DNA of 64,000 nt from the NCBI RefSeq assembly GCF_010730955.1, contig NZ_AP022577.1, forward strand, positions 4,526,001 through 4,590,000. The letters are read 5' to 3'. The translations under genes and the position numbers were made by a program. The notes beneath the pieces are model-generated. The model was not told where the DNA came from. It saw only the letters and a program-made list of their open reading frames with translations, and did not search any database. Position 1 is the stretch's first letter, and each line of letters begins with the position of its first letter. Shown here in pieces: positions 45,554-55,821 of the stretch. The stretch is from Mycolicibacterium aubagnense. GTDB taxonomy: Bacteria > Actinomycetota > Actinomycetes > Mycobacteriales > Mycobacteriaceae.

Positions 45554-45819
45554 TGCAGCTTGTCGCCGACGACGCGCGCCGAGGCCATCGCGGTGCCGTG
45601 CTGCGCGGTGTACAGCGGGTGCAGCAGCACGGGGTACTTGCAGTGCGGACAGTCGGTCTTCGGTTTGTTCACCGTGGAGAACGCCAAATGGTGACACGCA
45701 GCACACCTGACCACGAAGAATCCGCCGGCCCAGTTGGCCAATCCGGCGAATATCGCGGCTGTTGCGCCGAGCGCCAGCACGAACCCGACGATGCCGGTCA
45801 ACACTTCGTAGATGGTCAT
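45547..45819 (-). CDS. Small membrane protein with zinc-ribbon-like CxxC pair
   Basis: A 90-residue protein: one N-terminal membrane helix (about residues 5-32), then CAAC (about 39-42) and CPHC (about 57-60), 14 residues apart, as in a zinc ribbon. It has no recognised family or known function. It stands with the 55-codon Cys/Lys-rich gene in the place where H37Rv carries the nitrate reductase operon narGHJI (Rv1161-Rv1164, from memory). Confidence 0.7.
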   Translation of the reverse strand: MTIYEVLTGIVGFVLALGATAAIFAGLANWAGGFFVVRCAACHHLAFSTVNKPKTDCPHCKYPVLLHPLYTAQHGTAMASARVVGDKLHY

Positions 45820-45912
45820 GGCGACGACCTCCCCGCGCTGGTTCCCTGGAACTGACGAGACGCTTCCACGGTACTCGCGAAACCAGTAAAGAGGCAGGTC
45901 AATCGCTGTATA

Positions 45913-46080
45913 TCAAGCCTTGCGGGCGCGCTTGTAGACCTTCTCCAGATCCTTGCCGTCCACCCCGTGGTGCGCTGCCTTCTGCACCTTGTGCAGCACC
46001 AGCGGACACCGCTTGCACCGGGGCTTGCTGCGACAGCATTTCTTCTTCGGTTTAGCCCCGGCGAGCTTGCTGGCCTTCAT
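45913..46080 (-). CDS. Small Lys/Cys-rich protein (55 aa)
   Basis: A 55-residue basic protein from the ATG at 46080: MKASKLAGAKPKKKCC at the start, CRSKPRCKRCP in the middle and KVYKRARKA at the end. The spacing KCC-x5-C-x2-C gives four Cys that could bind zinc. It resembles a short conserved actinobacterial hypothetical protein I cannot name. A start at TTG 46140 would add 20 residues and is less likely. It is divergent from typA with 68 bases between, which suggests a link to translation but does not prove it. Confidence 0.65.
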   Translation of the reverse strand: MKASKLAGAKPKKKCCRSKPRCKRCPLVLHKVQKAAHHGVDGKDLEKVYKRARKA

Positions 46081-46148
46081 CGATGAGCAGTTTTGCCAGG
46101 GCGTCGGCAGTTTCGCAAACCGACCCCCTCGCTGCGACAATCTTGGGC

Positions 46149-48053
<1,905 letters not shown>

Positions 48054-48061
48054 CGACGCCG

Positions 48062-48110
48062 AAAGGCCGGCTGCCGCACGCGTTTTCGCGACGTGCGCTA
48101 GCCGGCCTTT
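48062..48110. terminator. Bidirectional terminator between typA and the gene at 48098
   Basis: A 10-bp stem (AAAGGCCGGC at 48062-48071 with GCCGGCCTTT at 48101-48110) closes a long loop containing a further partial pairing. T-rich TTTTGGTTTT follows on the plus strand. It runs into the end of the minus-strand gene. Confidence 0.75.
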
Positions 48111-48961
48111 TGGTTTTGGTCCAGCCAGGCCACGCCGTCCTGCGCCGCCTTGTTCAGCGCGCCGCGCTCGCCGAAGTATGTGGAGACGGCGCCGACCCAG
48201 GGCAGCGCGCTCATGCGCTGCCACCACTTGGTCGGTTGTGGCCGCTTGGCGATCTCGTCGAACGTCGCGCGCAGGACGCCGGCCAGCTGCCAGACGGTTT
48301 TGACGACCACCACCGGCATCGACGACGTGATGGCCTCCAGCGGCTTCCAGCCCGGCGGCGGCGTTTCGGGGAGCGGTTCGAGATTGGCGGCCGCCGGGGT
48401 GTCCAAGAATTCTTCGGGCAACTGCCGACGGCACAGCACCGCCGCAAGGAGCCGGACCTGCTCGCGCTGATCGGTGACGCCGTATTCGCGGGCCACCGCG
48501 CACAACACGATGGCGTGGTTGACGAACGCGGCCAGCTCGCTCACCGGCAGCACCCGGGCGAGCCAACCGAAGGCGCCCGGCGTGGCCACCAGCAGAGTGT
48601 TCAGCGCGCCGACGCGGTGTACCCACCAGTGGATGCGTTCGTCGCGGCTCATGCGCTCCCACGCGGCGGTGCCCGGCAGGTCGGCGGCATTCATCAGGTG
48701 GGCGCCGGCGTTCAGCGCACGGTCTGTGGTGCTGGGGCTGCGGCCGGCCTCGGCGCGCCGGTGCCGTACCCGCAGCCGACGGACCCGGTCGCTCAGCCCG
48801 CGGGGCGGGCGCAGCAGCCGGTGGGTGCGCTTGCGGAGCCCGATGGGATCGGCTTGCGACAGCACATTGAGCAATGGGTTGATGATCGCGACGGCGCGGC
48901 GCAACGCGTCGGCGACATCGGCATCGGAAAGCGGGGTGTACGGCTTCGGCAGTAGGCCCAT
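48098..48961 (-). CDS. Conserved hypothetical protein
   Basis: A 287-residue protein from the ATG at 48961. It is mainly helical, with Arg-rich segments near residues 43-75 ([15 protein letters not shown]). A central helical region runs from [16 protein letters not shown] to [11 protein letters not shown], and a Trp-rich C-terminus ends near residue 287. Weakly hydrophobic stretches near 120-155 could touch the membrane. I recognise no family. No such gene lies between typA and lpqW in the H37Rv order I recall. It is divergent from lpqW, with 92 bases between the starts. Confidence 0.7.
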   Translation of the reverse strand: MGLLPKPYTPLSDADVADALRRAVAIINPLLNVLSQADPIGLRKRTHRLLRPPRGLSDRVRRLRVRHRRAEAGRSPSTTDRALNAGAHLMNAADLPGTAAWERMSRDERIHWWVHRVGALNTLLVATPGAFGWLARVLPVSELAAFVNHAIVLCAVAREYGVTDQREQVRLLAAVLCRRQLPEEFLDTPAAANLEPLPETPPPGWKPLEAITSSMPVVVVKTVWQLAGVLRATFDEIAKRPQPTKWWQRMSALPWVGAVSTYFGERGALNKAAQDGVAWLDQNQKAG

Positions 48962-49053
48962 ACCGCAGATTGTGGACCACCAGGGGCGAGCGAAGCGACG
49001 GGGAACGGCCACGGATGGTGGTCGCGCAGTTGCCAGCCGATACCCTGAACGGC

Positions 49054-50937
49054 GTGCCGACCGCCCGCCGCCAGCTGATGACGACTGGGGCACTGGTATC
49101 GGTCCTGGCACTGGCCGCCTGCACGGTGAGCCCGCCACCGGCGCCCCGCAGCACCGAAACGACCAAGACTGTCAGCCCACCGCCGCCCAAGATGAACCAG
49201 ATCATCATGGCCATCGACTGGATCGGCCCCGGGTTCAACCCGCATCTGCAGTCCGACCAGTCGCCGGTCAACGCGGCCATCTCGGCGCTGGTCCTGCCGA
49301 GCTCGTTCCGGCCCATCGCCGATCCGGTGTCGCCGTCGGGATCGCGCTGGGAACTCGACCCGTCGTTGCTGCTGTCGGCCGAGGTGACCAATCAGAACCC
49401 ATTCACGGTCACGTACAAGATCCGTCCCGAGGCGCAGTGGACCGACAACGCGCCCATCGCCGCGGACGACTACTGGTACCAGTGGCGGCAGATGGTCAGC
49501 CAGCCCGGCGTCGTCGACCCGGCCGGCTACGACCTTGTGACCGGCGTCCAGTCTGTCGACGGCGGTAAGACGGCCGTCGTGACGTTCGCCCGCCCGTACC
49601 CGGCTTGGCGGGAACTGTTCAACAACATCCTGCCCGCGCACATCGTCAAGGACGTGCCCGGCGGTTTCGGTGCCGGACTGGCGCGGGCGATGCCGGTGAC
49701 GGGCGGTCAGTTCCGCGTCGAGAGCATCGATCCGCAGCGCGACGAAATCCTGTTGGCACGCAACGACCGCTACTGGAGCGTGCCGTCGGTGCCCGATCAG
49801 GTGCTGTTCCGGCGTGGGGGATCGCCTGCCGCCCTTGCTGATTCGATCCGGAACCGGGACACCCAGGTGGCCCAGGTGCATGGCGGGCAAGCGACGTTCG
49901 CGCAACTCGCGGCCATCCCCGGCGTGCGGACCGCACGAATCGTCACTCCGCGGGTCATGCAGCTGACGTTGCGGGCACAGCGGCCGGGGCTGACCGACTC
50001 CCAGGTCCGCAAGGCACTGCTCGGTCTGCTCGACGTCGGCCTGCTGGCAGCTGTCGGCGCGGGCAGCGACAACACCGTCACGCTGGCGCAGGCCCAGGTG
50101 CGGACACCGTCCGACCCTGGCTACGTGCCGACGGCGCCGCCCGCTCTGGACCGCAACGCCGCGATGGACCTGCTCCACCAGGCCGGGTACAACATCGAGC
50201 CCGCTGTCGCGCCGCCATCGCTTCCCGGCACGCCGCCGCCACCGGGTCATGATCGACTGGTCAAAGACGGCAAGCCACTGGAGCTGGCCATCGGGGTCGC
50301 CGCCAACGACCCGACCTCGGTAGCGGTGGCGAACACCGCGGCCGACCAACTGCGCAGCGTCGGGATCGAGGCCACGGTGCTGGCCATGGATCCGGTGGTG
50401 CTGTACGCGGACGGTCTGGAGCGGGTCGATGCGATCGTCGGCTGGCGCCACGCCGGTGGTGATTTGGCGACGGTGCTGGCGTCGCGGTACGGCTGCCCGG
50501 GACTGGAGGCCACTGCGGTGTCGACCACGACGTCCCCGGCTCCCGCCCCGCAGCCGACGTCGACCTCCAAAACCGTTGCGCCCAAGCCGCAGCCGCCGAC
50601 TCAGCCGCCGCCGCCGACGGTTACCTCCACCGCGCCGACCGTTCCGCTGCCCAAGCCACTCGGTGGCGATCAGCTGGTGCAGGCGCCCAGTAACTTGACC
50701 GGCATCTGCGACCACACAATTCAGCCGAAGATCGATGCGGCCCTGGCCGGTACCGAGAACATCGCCGATGTGCTGGGTGAGTTGGAGCCCAAGCTCTGGG
50801 CCATGGAGACGGTGTTGCCGATCCTGCAGGACACCACGATCGTCGCCGCCGGGCCGACGGTGCAGAACGTCAGCCTCACCGGCGCCGTCCCGGTCGGGAT
50901 CGTCGGCGACGCGGGCAAGTGGGTCAAGGTTCCTTGA
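49054..50937 (+). CDS. lpqW: Lipoprotein LpqW
   Basis: A 627-residue lipoprotein (Rv1166 is 635). From the GTG at 49054 the signal peptide ends in a lipobox, LAAC, with the lipidated Cys at 23. The rest has the extracellular solute-binding family 5 fold ([19 protein letters not shown] in the N-terminal lobe). A Pro/Thr-rich insert lies near 495-535. LpqW steers PIM intermediates toward lipomannan/LAM in mycobacteria, so it works with PimE, encoded about 5 kb upstream. Ancestral peptide-binding residues may no longer be used. Confidence 0.92.
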   Translation: MPTARRQLMTTGALVSVLALAACTVSPPPAPRSTETTKTVSPPPPKMNQIIMAIDWIGPGFNPHLQSDQSPVNAAISALVLPSSFRPIADPVSPSGSRWELDPSLLLSAEVTNQNPFTVTYKIRPEAQWTDNAPIAADDYWYQWRQMVSQPGVVDPAGYDLVTGVQSVDGGKTAVVTFARPYPAWRELFNNILPAHIVKDVPGGFGAGLARAMPVTGGQFRVESIDPQRDEILLARNDRYWSVPSVPDQVLFRRGGSPAALADSIRNRDTQVAQVHGGQATFAQLAAIPGVRTARIVTPRVMQLTLRAQRPGLTDSQVRKALLGLLDVGLLAAVGAGSDNTVTLAQAQVRTPSDPGYVPTAPPALDRNAAMDLLHQAGYNIEPAVAPPSLPGTPPPPGHDRLVKDGKPLELAIGVAANDPTSVAVANTAADQLRSVGIEATVLAMDPVVLYADGLERVDAIVGWRHAGGDLATVLASRYGCPGLEATAVSTTTSPAPAPQPTSTSKTVAPKPQPPTQPPPPTVTSTAPTVPLPKPLGGDQLVQAPSNLTGICDHTIQPKIDAALAGTENIADVLGELEPKLWAMETVLPILQDTTIVAAGPTVQNVSLTGAVPVGIVGDAGKWVKVP

Positions 50938-51407
50938 TCTGCTCCCGGCGCCCGTAGAGGGTCGGAGCCGCTGCGCGTCGCGGAAAGATCTTCTGTCGAG
51001 TTCGTCGGTCGTGGCGGCCGCGTAGGCGCTATCGCGGGGGCGCGCGGGTTTTCGCCTCAATTGGTATGCCGGCCCCGTTCAAATACCGCCCAGCAAATTG
51101 CGTCCGAATTGGCTCGGTAGACGCGAAGCCCAGCTAACAAGGTGCTCCGAGCGTTGCTGCGGCACGTCTCAGACAACGCACCCACTTAGGGGATGTGTCG
51201 AAATTGGTGTTTGCTAGTTTTGCTGCTGGCGATAGCGTGTGGCCAAATTATGGGCTGTGAGCAGCGTTATTCAACTAACGTGCGTGTCATATCTCCTTCT
51301 GGAAGTAGCTAGGAGGATGAAGATTGTTATTGCTTTGAAACTTACTGACGGGTAGATTTTGCGACGCCCGCGGACTGAGATCACTGACACAATCGAGAGG
51401 TAAAGTA
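50938..51407. other. 470-nt gene-free region upstream of a repeat-tailed exported protein
   Basis: No gene was found. The last 200 bases are visibly richer in A and T than the surroundings, for example the stretch near 51190-51360. They carry GAGAGG (51393-51398), the ribosome-binding site of the next gene. A 12-codon frame at 51317 has its ATG fused to the AGGAGG and is not credible. The region probably holds the promoter and a long leader of the gene at 51408; no hairpin or regulator box was identified. Confidence 0.5.
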
Positions 51408-52943
51408 ATGCAGCTAACGATGAGGCCGTATGTCACTGCGGGTGTCGCCCTGATGGGTGCCAGTGTCATCGCCGTCGCCCCGGTGGTGCCGAGCCAGCCT
51501 TTACATGCGCCGACGCTGCCCCAGGTGCATATGCCTGCGGTTCAGTTGACCGCCCTGGACAACCCGCTCGAGGTATTCGCCCCGATCGTCACCGCGGTCC
51601 AGCAATTGCTCGGCGACACCGCCAACGTCGCCGCAACCAGTATCAATCCGCTCCTCCGGCAAGTCGTGATGAATCAGCTGTACACCCTTCAGCAGGCGCA
51701 GCAGCTGATCGGCAACGTCGCCGGCGGGCTCGGCACCATCGGTGCCGCACTTCCCGGCACGCTGCAGGCGGTCGGCGCGCAGCTGGCCACCGGAAATGTC
51801 AACGGCGCCATCGACGCCTTCCAGAGCGGCATCATCTTGGGGGGGCTGCAGCTCATCACCGGCATTTCGCAGCCGATTCAGAACATCATGCAGCGGCCGC
51901 TTGCCGTCGCATCGGCGTTGGTTCCGGCACTGGTCACCACCGTTGGGTCCTTGGTCGTCTTCGCGGTGGGGTCGACGATCGGGATCGGCTGCAGTGACTG
52001 CGTCACCGTCAAGCCGATTGTTCAGCAGATGGTGAGCAGCATCCAGAGTGTGCTGCAGGCGGTTACGACGCTGAATCCCATCAACGTCATCAACGCCGTC
52101 CAGCACGGGATCGCGGATGTGACGATCGACGTCATCAAGCAGGTGGATCAGTTCGTGACCGACGCGGTGCCGTTCATCGCCAGCACGATTCAGGCTGCGC
52201 TGAACGTGAACCCGAACGCCCCGGGCGGGGTGACGGTCCCACCGGCCGCTGGCGCCACGACGGCCGCCGCGGTGAAGGTCAGTACCCTCGCCGCGGCCGC
52301 GCCGAAGGCGACCGATCCGGCGGCGGTGCCCGCGGTCACGCCCGCGGATTCTTCGGCGGCGGGCAAGCCGGCTGCCACGCCGGCCAGCGCAACGAAGGAT
52401 GGCGCGTCGACGCCTGCCACCAAGCCCGATGTGGAGCCGACCTCGGGCACGTCGACTGGCACCGGTACGACCGGTACGACCGGTACGACCGGTACGACCG
52501 GTACGACCGGTACGACCGGTACGACTGGTACGACCGGTACGACTGGTACCGGTACGACCGGTACGACTGGCGCGACCGGCACCGGCACGACCGGCACCGG
52601 CACGACCGGCAGCGGTACGACTGGCGCCGGCGCGACTACCGGTTCAACCAAGTCCACGGACGGTTCAGCAGCTGGCACCAAGGGCTCGACCGGTGGGACG
52701 AAGACCGGCGACACCAAGTCCGGTGATACCAAGTCCGGTGACACCAAGTCGGGTGGCTCGAAGTCCGGCGATGCCGGTACTGCCGGAGGTGCTACGCACA
52801 GTGGGACCAAGTCCGGTGCGTCGAAGTCCGGCGACTCGGAGTCCGGTACTGCGGCGAAGCCGAAGGCTGTCAAGGCCGGTGGAAACGGTGAGGGCTCGTC
52901 CAGCCACGCTGCGAGCGGCGCCGGCGGTGGTCACGCCGAGTAA
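51408..52943 (+). CDS. Exported repeat protein with Thr/Gly-rich C-terminal tail
   Basis: A 511-residue exported protein. The N-terminus (RPYVTAGVALMGASVIAV) is a signal peptide, with cleavage likely near residues 28-34. Residues about 45-275 form a helical, Gln/Val/Ile-rich domain with one close Cys pair (GCSDC). The last 200 residues are low complexity: Ala/Thr/Pro, then a Gly-Thr-Thr tandem repeat (about 345-415), then Gly-Asp-Thr-Lys-Ser repeats and an acidic Gly/Ser end. No PE or PPE motif is present. It stands where H37Rv carries PPE17/PE11. Similar N-termini occur in other mycobacterial exported proteins. Function unknown. Confidence 0.78.
   Translation: MQLTMRPYVTAGVALMGASVIAVAPVVPSQPLHAPTLPQVHMPAVQLTALDNPLEVFAPIVTAVQQLLGDTANVAATSINPLLRQVVMNQLYTLQQAQQLIGNVAGGLGTIGAALPGTLQAVGAQLATGNVNGAIDAFQSGIILGGLQLITGISQPIQNIMQRPLAVASALVPALVTTVGSLVVFAVGSTIGIGCSDCVTVKPIVQQMVSSIQSVLQAVTTLNPINVINAVQHGIADVTIDVIKQVDQFVTDAVPFIASTIQAALNVNPNAPGGVTVPPAAGATTAAAVKVSTLAAAAPKATDPAAVPAVTPADSSAAGKPAATPASATKDGASTPATKPDVEPTSGTSTGTGTTGTTGTTGTTGTTGTTGTTGTTGTTGTGTTGTTGATGTGTTGTGTTGSGTTGAGATTGSTKSTDGSAAGTKGSTGGTKTGDTKSGDTKSGDTKSGGSKSGDAGTAGGATHSGTKSGASKSGDSESGTAAKPKAVKAGGNGEGSSSHAASGAGGGHAE
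52464..52544 (+). repeat. 9-bp tandem repeat in the exported-protein gene
   Basis: Nine in-frame copies of GGTACGAC(C/T), coding Gly-Thr-Thr, run without interruption and continue as degenerate GGxACx(GACx) units to about 52640. The near identity at DNA level implies recent slippage, so copy number probably varies between strains. Confidence 0.92.
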
Positions 52944-52952
52944 TTGATCGAA

Positions 52953-52986
52953 CTGTGGCCCTCTACCGGAAGGTGGAGGGCCACAG
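52953..52986. terminator. Bidirectional intrinsic terminator
   Basis: CTGTGGCCCTC (52953-52963) pairs with GAGGGCCACAG (52976-52986). With one G-T pair the stem extends to 15 bp around a short loop. It lies at the shared 3' end of the convergent exported-protein and ClC genes. Confidence 0.8.
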
Positions 52987-54258
52987 CCGTTTCGGCCGTT
53001 CGGACGCCCGGGCCGTCGACTGCTCTCGCAGCAGCCGGATGCCGTGCGAAGAGAAGGCGGCCACCGCGAAAACCAGGAGCAACCAGACTGGCGGATGGGC
53101 CAGCTCCCAGACGAAGAGTGCCGCGAATGCCGGTGCGCGTTGCGTTATCGCCAGCACGCCCGCAGCACAGGTCAGGGCCACCGCCGCCACATGCAGGTTG
53201 GTGTGGGCAAGGCTGTTGAGAGCAAGCGTGGCAACGGTTCCCGCGGCCGCGCCGGTCGCCAGGGCCGGGGTGATCAGGCCGCCGACCGCGCCCAACCGCA
53301 GATACAACGCGGTCAGGAGCGGTTTGAGCAGCAGGATGACGACCGCGGCGGCGAGGGTGAGATTGGAGCCGACGGCGACGACCAGGACGCTACGCCCATT
53401 GCCCGGAAGTTCGGGGCGGTAGATCGAGCAGATACCGGTGACCAGCCCGGCCAGTGCGACCCCGGGGATCAGCACCCACGAGGTCAGTTGCGGCTTGGGT
53501 CCGGCGAGCGACACGAGCCGGTTGAAGGTCAAGCCGACGACCACCGCCAACGGAGCGATGGCCACCGCCAGCATGGTGAACTGGTACGACAGTGCCGGAT
53601 TGGGCCACACGAGATTGCGCTCGAAGTGGGTGACGGGGCGCGACACCGCGACTGCGAGGCTTGAGGTGAGGAGCGCTGTGCCGACAACCCTCGGGTGCCA
53701 GCTGCCCATCATGACGCGGGCGGCGAAGAAGGCCCCGCCCAGCGGCACGCTGTACACCGCGCCCAGGCCGGCACCCGCGGCGCAAGAGAGCAGAATCTCG
53801 CGGTCGCGGGCGGTCAGCGTACCCATGGTCGACGCGGTGAGCCGGCCGAGCCAGGTCGTGCCGTAACTACTGAGGACCGCGGCCAATTGACGTGGCGCCG
53901 TTTCCCGGCCGAGCGAGGCGCCCGATCCGACAGCCACGACCTGCAATGCCGCGTCGGCCGCCATGGGCAGATGCTGCATGGGCTTCTTCCCGGCGATGGT
54001 CGCCGACAGCGACGGGACGCCGCTGCGTCGGCGCAAGATCCACCAACCGAATCCGGCCAGCGCCCCGCCGACGGCCGGGGCCAGCGCGCGGCGGACCGGC
54101 GAGCTGGCACCGATGCCGTCGAGCAACAGGCCGTACGAATAGTGGTAGGCGAGGTGTTCGACAGCGTGCAGCAGCGAGACCGTCGTCGCTCCGGCGACGC
54201 CGGCGAGCAGGCCGGTAAGCAGCACCGCAGTGCCGAACTCCAGCGCACGTCGCGTCAC
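52963..54258 (-). CDS. ClC-family chloride channel/transporter
   Basis: About 431 residues with 10-12 membrane segments. VAVGSGASLGRETAPRQLAA is the ClC anion-selectivity motif of the GREGP type. The Glu is in place, but the Gly-Pro ending is Thr-Ala-Pro. TYLRLGAVGGLITPALATGAAAG-like segments follow near the C-terminus. Start choice is open: GTG 54258 is used because an ATG at 54288 shares its CATG with the divergent mshB start. ClC proteins exchange chloride (or fluoride) for protons or form channels. The gene is not in the H37Rv order here. Confidence 0.82.
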   Translation of the reverse strand: MTRRALEFGTAVLLTGLLAGVAGATTVSLLHAVEHLAYHYSYGLLLDGIGASSPVRRALAPAVGGALAGFGWWILRRRSGVPSLSATIAGKKPMQHLPMAADAALQVVAVGSGASLGRETAPRQLAAVLSSYGTTWLGRLTASTMGTLTARDREILLSCAAGAGLGAVYSVPLGGAFFAARVMMGSWHPRVVGTALLTSSLAVAVSRPVTHFERNLVWPNPALSYQFTMLAVAIAPLAVVVGLTFNRLVSLAGPKPQLTSWVLIPGVALAGLVTGICSIYRPELPGNGRSVLVVAVGSNLTLAAAVVILLLKPLLTALYLRLGAVGGLITPALATGAAAGTVATLALNSLAHTNLHVAAVALTCAAGVLAITQRAPAFAALFVWELAHPPVWLLLVFAVAAFSSHGIRLLREQSTARASERPKRLWPSTFR

Positions 54259-54286
54259 AGGGTGAATGTATGTCAGCCTGGGGGAC

Positions 54287-55165
54287 ATGGAGACCCCACG
54301 GCTGCTGTTCGTCCATGCCCATCCGGATGACGAGACACTCACTACCGGAGCGACCATCGCGCACTACGCCTCCCGCGGCGCCGACGTACGGGTGCTCACC
54401 TGCACCTTGGGCGAAGAGGGTGAGGTCATCGGTTCCCGGTGGGCACAGTTGGCGGTCGACGGAGCTGACCAGCTGGGCGGCTACCGCATCGGTGAATTGA
54501 CCTTGGCGCTAAGGGAATTGGGCGTCGACCAGCCGCGGTATCTGGGCGGGGCCGGGCGTTGGCGCGACTCCGGCATGGAAGGGAGCCCGGGGCGGCACCG
54601 CCAGCGATTCGCGGACGCCGACATGGACGAGGCGGTCGCGGAGCTGGTGGCCGTGCTGCGCGACTTCCGCCCACATGTCGTCGTCACCTACGACCCCAAC
54701 GGCGGCTACGGGCACCCGGACCACGTCCAGGCCCACCGGGTGACGACGGCCGCGGTCGCCGCGTCGTCGGGTGACGGACACCCGGGCGAGCCCTGGCAGG
54801 TGCCGAAGTTCTACTGGACCGTGATGGACGGCGAGTCGATGGCCGAGGCCCTGGACTCGCTGAACGGGATCGAGCTGCCCGAGAGTTGGCTGCGGATTCC
54901 GGCCAGTGCCCTGCCGTTCGACCTCGGCCATCGCATCGACGCCGTCATCGACATGCCGGACAGCCTGCCGGCCAAGGTCGCCGCCATGCGCGCCCACCAA
55001 ACGCAGGTGACGGTCGAGCCGACCGGCCGGGTCTTTGCGTTGTCCAACAACATCGCGCTGCCGATCACTGCCCGCGAGCACTACCTGTTGGTCGACGGCA
55101 CGGCGGGCGAGCGCGACGACCGTGGGGTGGAAACTGACCTACTCAGCGGGATAAACCTGGCGTGA
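54287..55165 (+). CDS. mshB: N-acetyl-1-D-myo-inosityl-2-amino-2-deoxy-alpha-D-glucopyranoside deacetylase MshB
   Basis: A 292-residue zinc deacetylase of mycothiol synthesis (Rv1170 is 303). HAHPDDE (His12, Asp15) and GGYGHPDHV carry the zinc ligands. [22 protein letters not shown] and [13 protein letters not shown] are near-identical to the tuberculosis enzyme from memory. It converts GlcNAc-inositol to GlcN-inositol. The ATG at 54287 follows GGGGGA. It is followed closely by a 35-codon frame and the Rv1171 homologue. Confidence 0.95.
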   Translation: METPRLLFVHAHPDDETLTTGATIAHYASRGADVRVLTCTLGEEGEVIGSRWAQLAVDGADQLGGYRIGELTLALRELGVDQPRYLGGAGRWRDSGMEGSPGRHRQRFADADMDEAVAELVAVLRDFRPHVVVTYDPNGGYGHPDHVQAHRVTTAAVAASSGDGHPGEPWQVPKFYWTVMDGESMAEALDSLNGIELPESWLRIPASALPFDLGHRIDAVIDMPDSLPAKVAAMRAHQTQVTVEPTGRVFALSNNIALPITAREHYLLVDGTAGERDDRGVETDLLSGINLA

Positions 55166-55196
55166 CACCGGGATCGGGGGGAGTAGGGTAGCCGCC

Positions 55197-55304
55197 ATGG
55201 ACTCGGATCTGGACCCCAACTTGCAGCACCTGCAGGGCCTTGGCGACAACTATCAGTGGGTCGTCGGTTCTCTGGTCGGGCTGCTCGACAGCATCCCGAC
55301 CTGA
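55197..55304 (+). CDS. Small hypothetical protein (35 aa)
   Basis: A 35-codon ATG frame between mshB and the Rv1171 homologue: MDSDLDPNLQHLQGLGDNYQ then WVVGSLVGLLDSIPT. An acidic, Gln/Leu-rich first half is followed by a short hydrophobic second half. Its TGA lies 12 bases before the GTG of the next gene, as expected for a coupled leader gene. A ribosome-binding site is weak (GGGGGAG lies 16 bases upstream). Composition is unlike random frames in this GC range. No family is recognised. Confidence 0.45.
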   Translation: MDSDLDPNLQHLQGLGDNYQWVVGSLVGLLDSIPT

Positions 55305-55315
55305 CGTCTGCCCCG

Positions 55316-55708
55316 GTGCGCGCCGACTCCGGTCGCGCGCGCGCATGGATGCTCGGTGTGCTGGCGTTCGACGGCGCCCTGTCGGCCATCGCCGGTGCAC
55401 TGTTCCTGCCGCTCTATCTCGGCCCCGTGCCGTTCCCGATCAGTGCCCTGATCAGTGGGCTGGTCAATGCCGCCCTGGTTTGGGCCTGCCTGCAATGGAC
55501 GTCCCACCCTCGACTGGCCGCGCTCCCGATGTGGGTCTGGCTGTCCACCGTCGTGATACTGCTTCTCGGTGGCCCGGGCGATGACGTCGTGTTCGGCGGC
55601 ACCGGAATCATGCAGGCCTCGCCCTTGATCTTCTTGCTGTTCGGTGCGACACCGCCGGGCGTGCTGCTGTGGTGCCACGCCCGCCGGCGGGCCGAACTGC
55701 CGGGCTGA
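55316..55708 (+). CDS. Membrane protein (Rv1171 homologue)
   Basis: A 130-residue integral membrane protein with four predicted helices (about residues 10-30, 38-58, 70-90 and 98-122) and short loops. The cytoplasmic ends are Arg-rich (SGRARAW, CHARRRAEL). Rv1171 in the same place after mshB has similar size. The function is unknown. The start is uncertain: GTG at 55316 is used, but the conserved part may begin at a CTG overlapping the preceding TGA. It converges on a large exported protein gene. Confidence 0.75.
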   Translation: MRADSGRARAWMLGVLAFDGALSAIAGALFLPLYLGPVPFPISALISGLVNAALVWACLQWTSHPRLAALPMWVWLSTVVILLLGGPGDDVVFGGTGIMQASPLIFLLFGATPPGVLLWCHARRRAELPG

Positions 55709-55748
55709 TGGCGCAGTCCGGTGTTCCGGCACAGCTTTCGTCCGGAGC

Positions 55749-55783
55749 CGTCAGCTTTCCTTGACTGTCAAGGAAAGCTGACG
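55749..55783. terminator. 35-bp palindrome between convergent genes
   Basis: Two perfect 17-bp arms (CGTCAGCTTTCCTTGAC and its complement) around a single T. It could fold as a hairpin with a minimal loop and end both convergent genes, although no T-run follows. Operator use is possible but no promoter lies nearby. Confidence 0.6.
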
Positions 55784-55821
55784 CTGCCCCGACCGGATAT
55801 GTAACAAGAAGAGGAGCCGGT

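Noticed and set aside
48793..51060. Minus-strand open frame of 755 codons opposite lpqW
   Set aside because: Arg/Gly/His-rich antisense of lpqW; the plus-strand gene has a lipobox and full-length homology.
51317..51355. 12-codon frame after AGGAGG
   Set aside because: The ATG is fused to the putative Shine-Dalgarno with no spacing, so ribosome initiation is not credible.
52464..52640. CRISPR-like array
   Set aside because: Units are contiguous 9-bp repeats with no spacers and stay in the reading frame of a gene.
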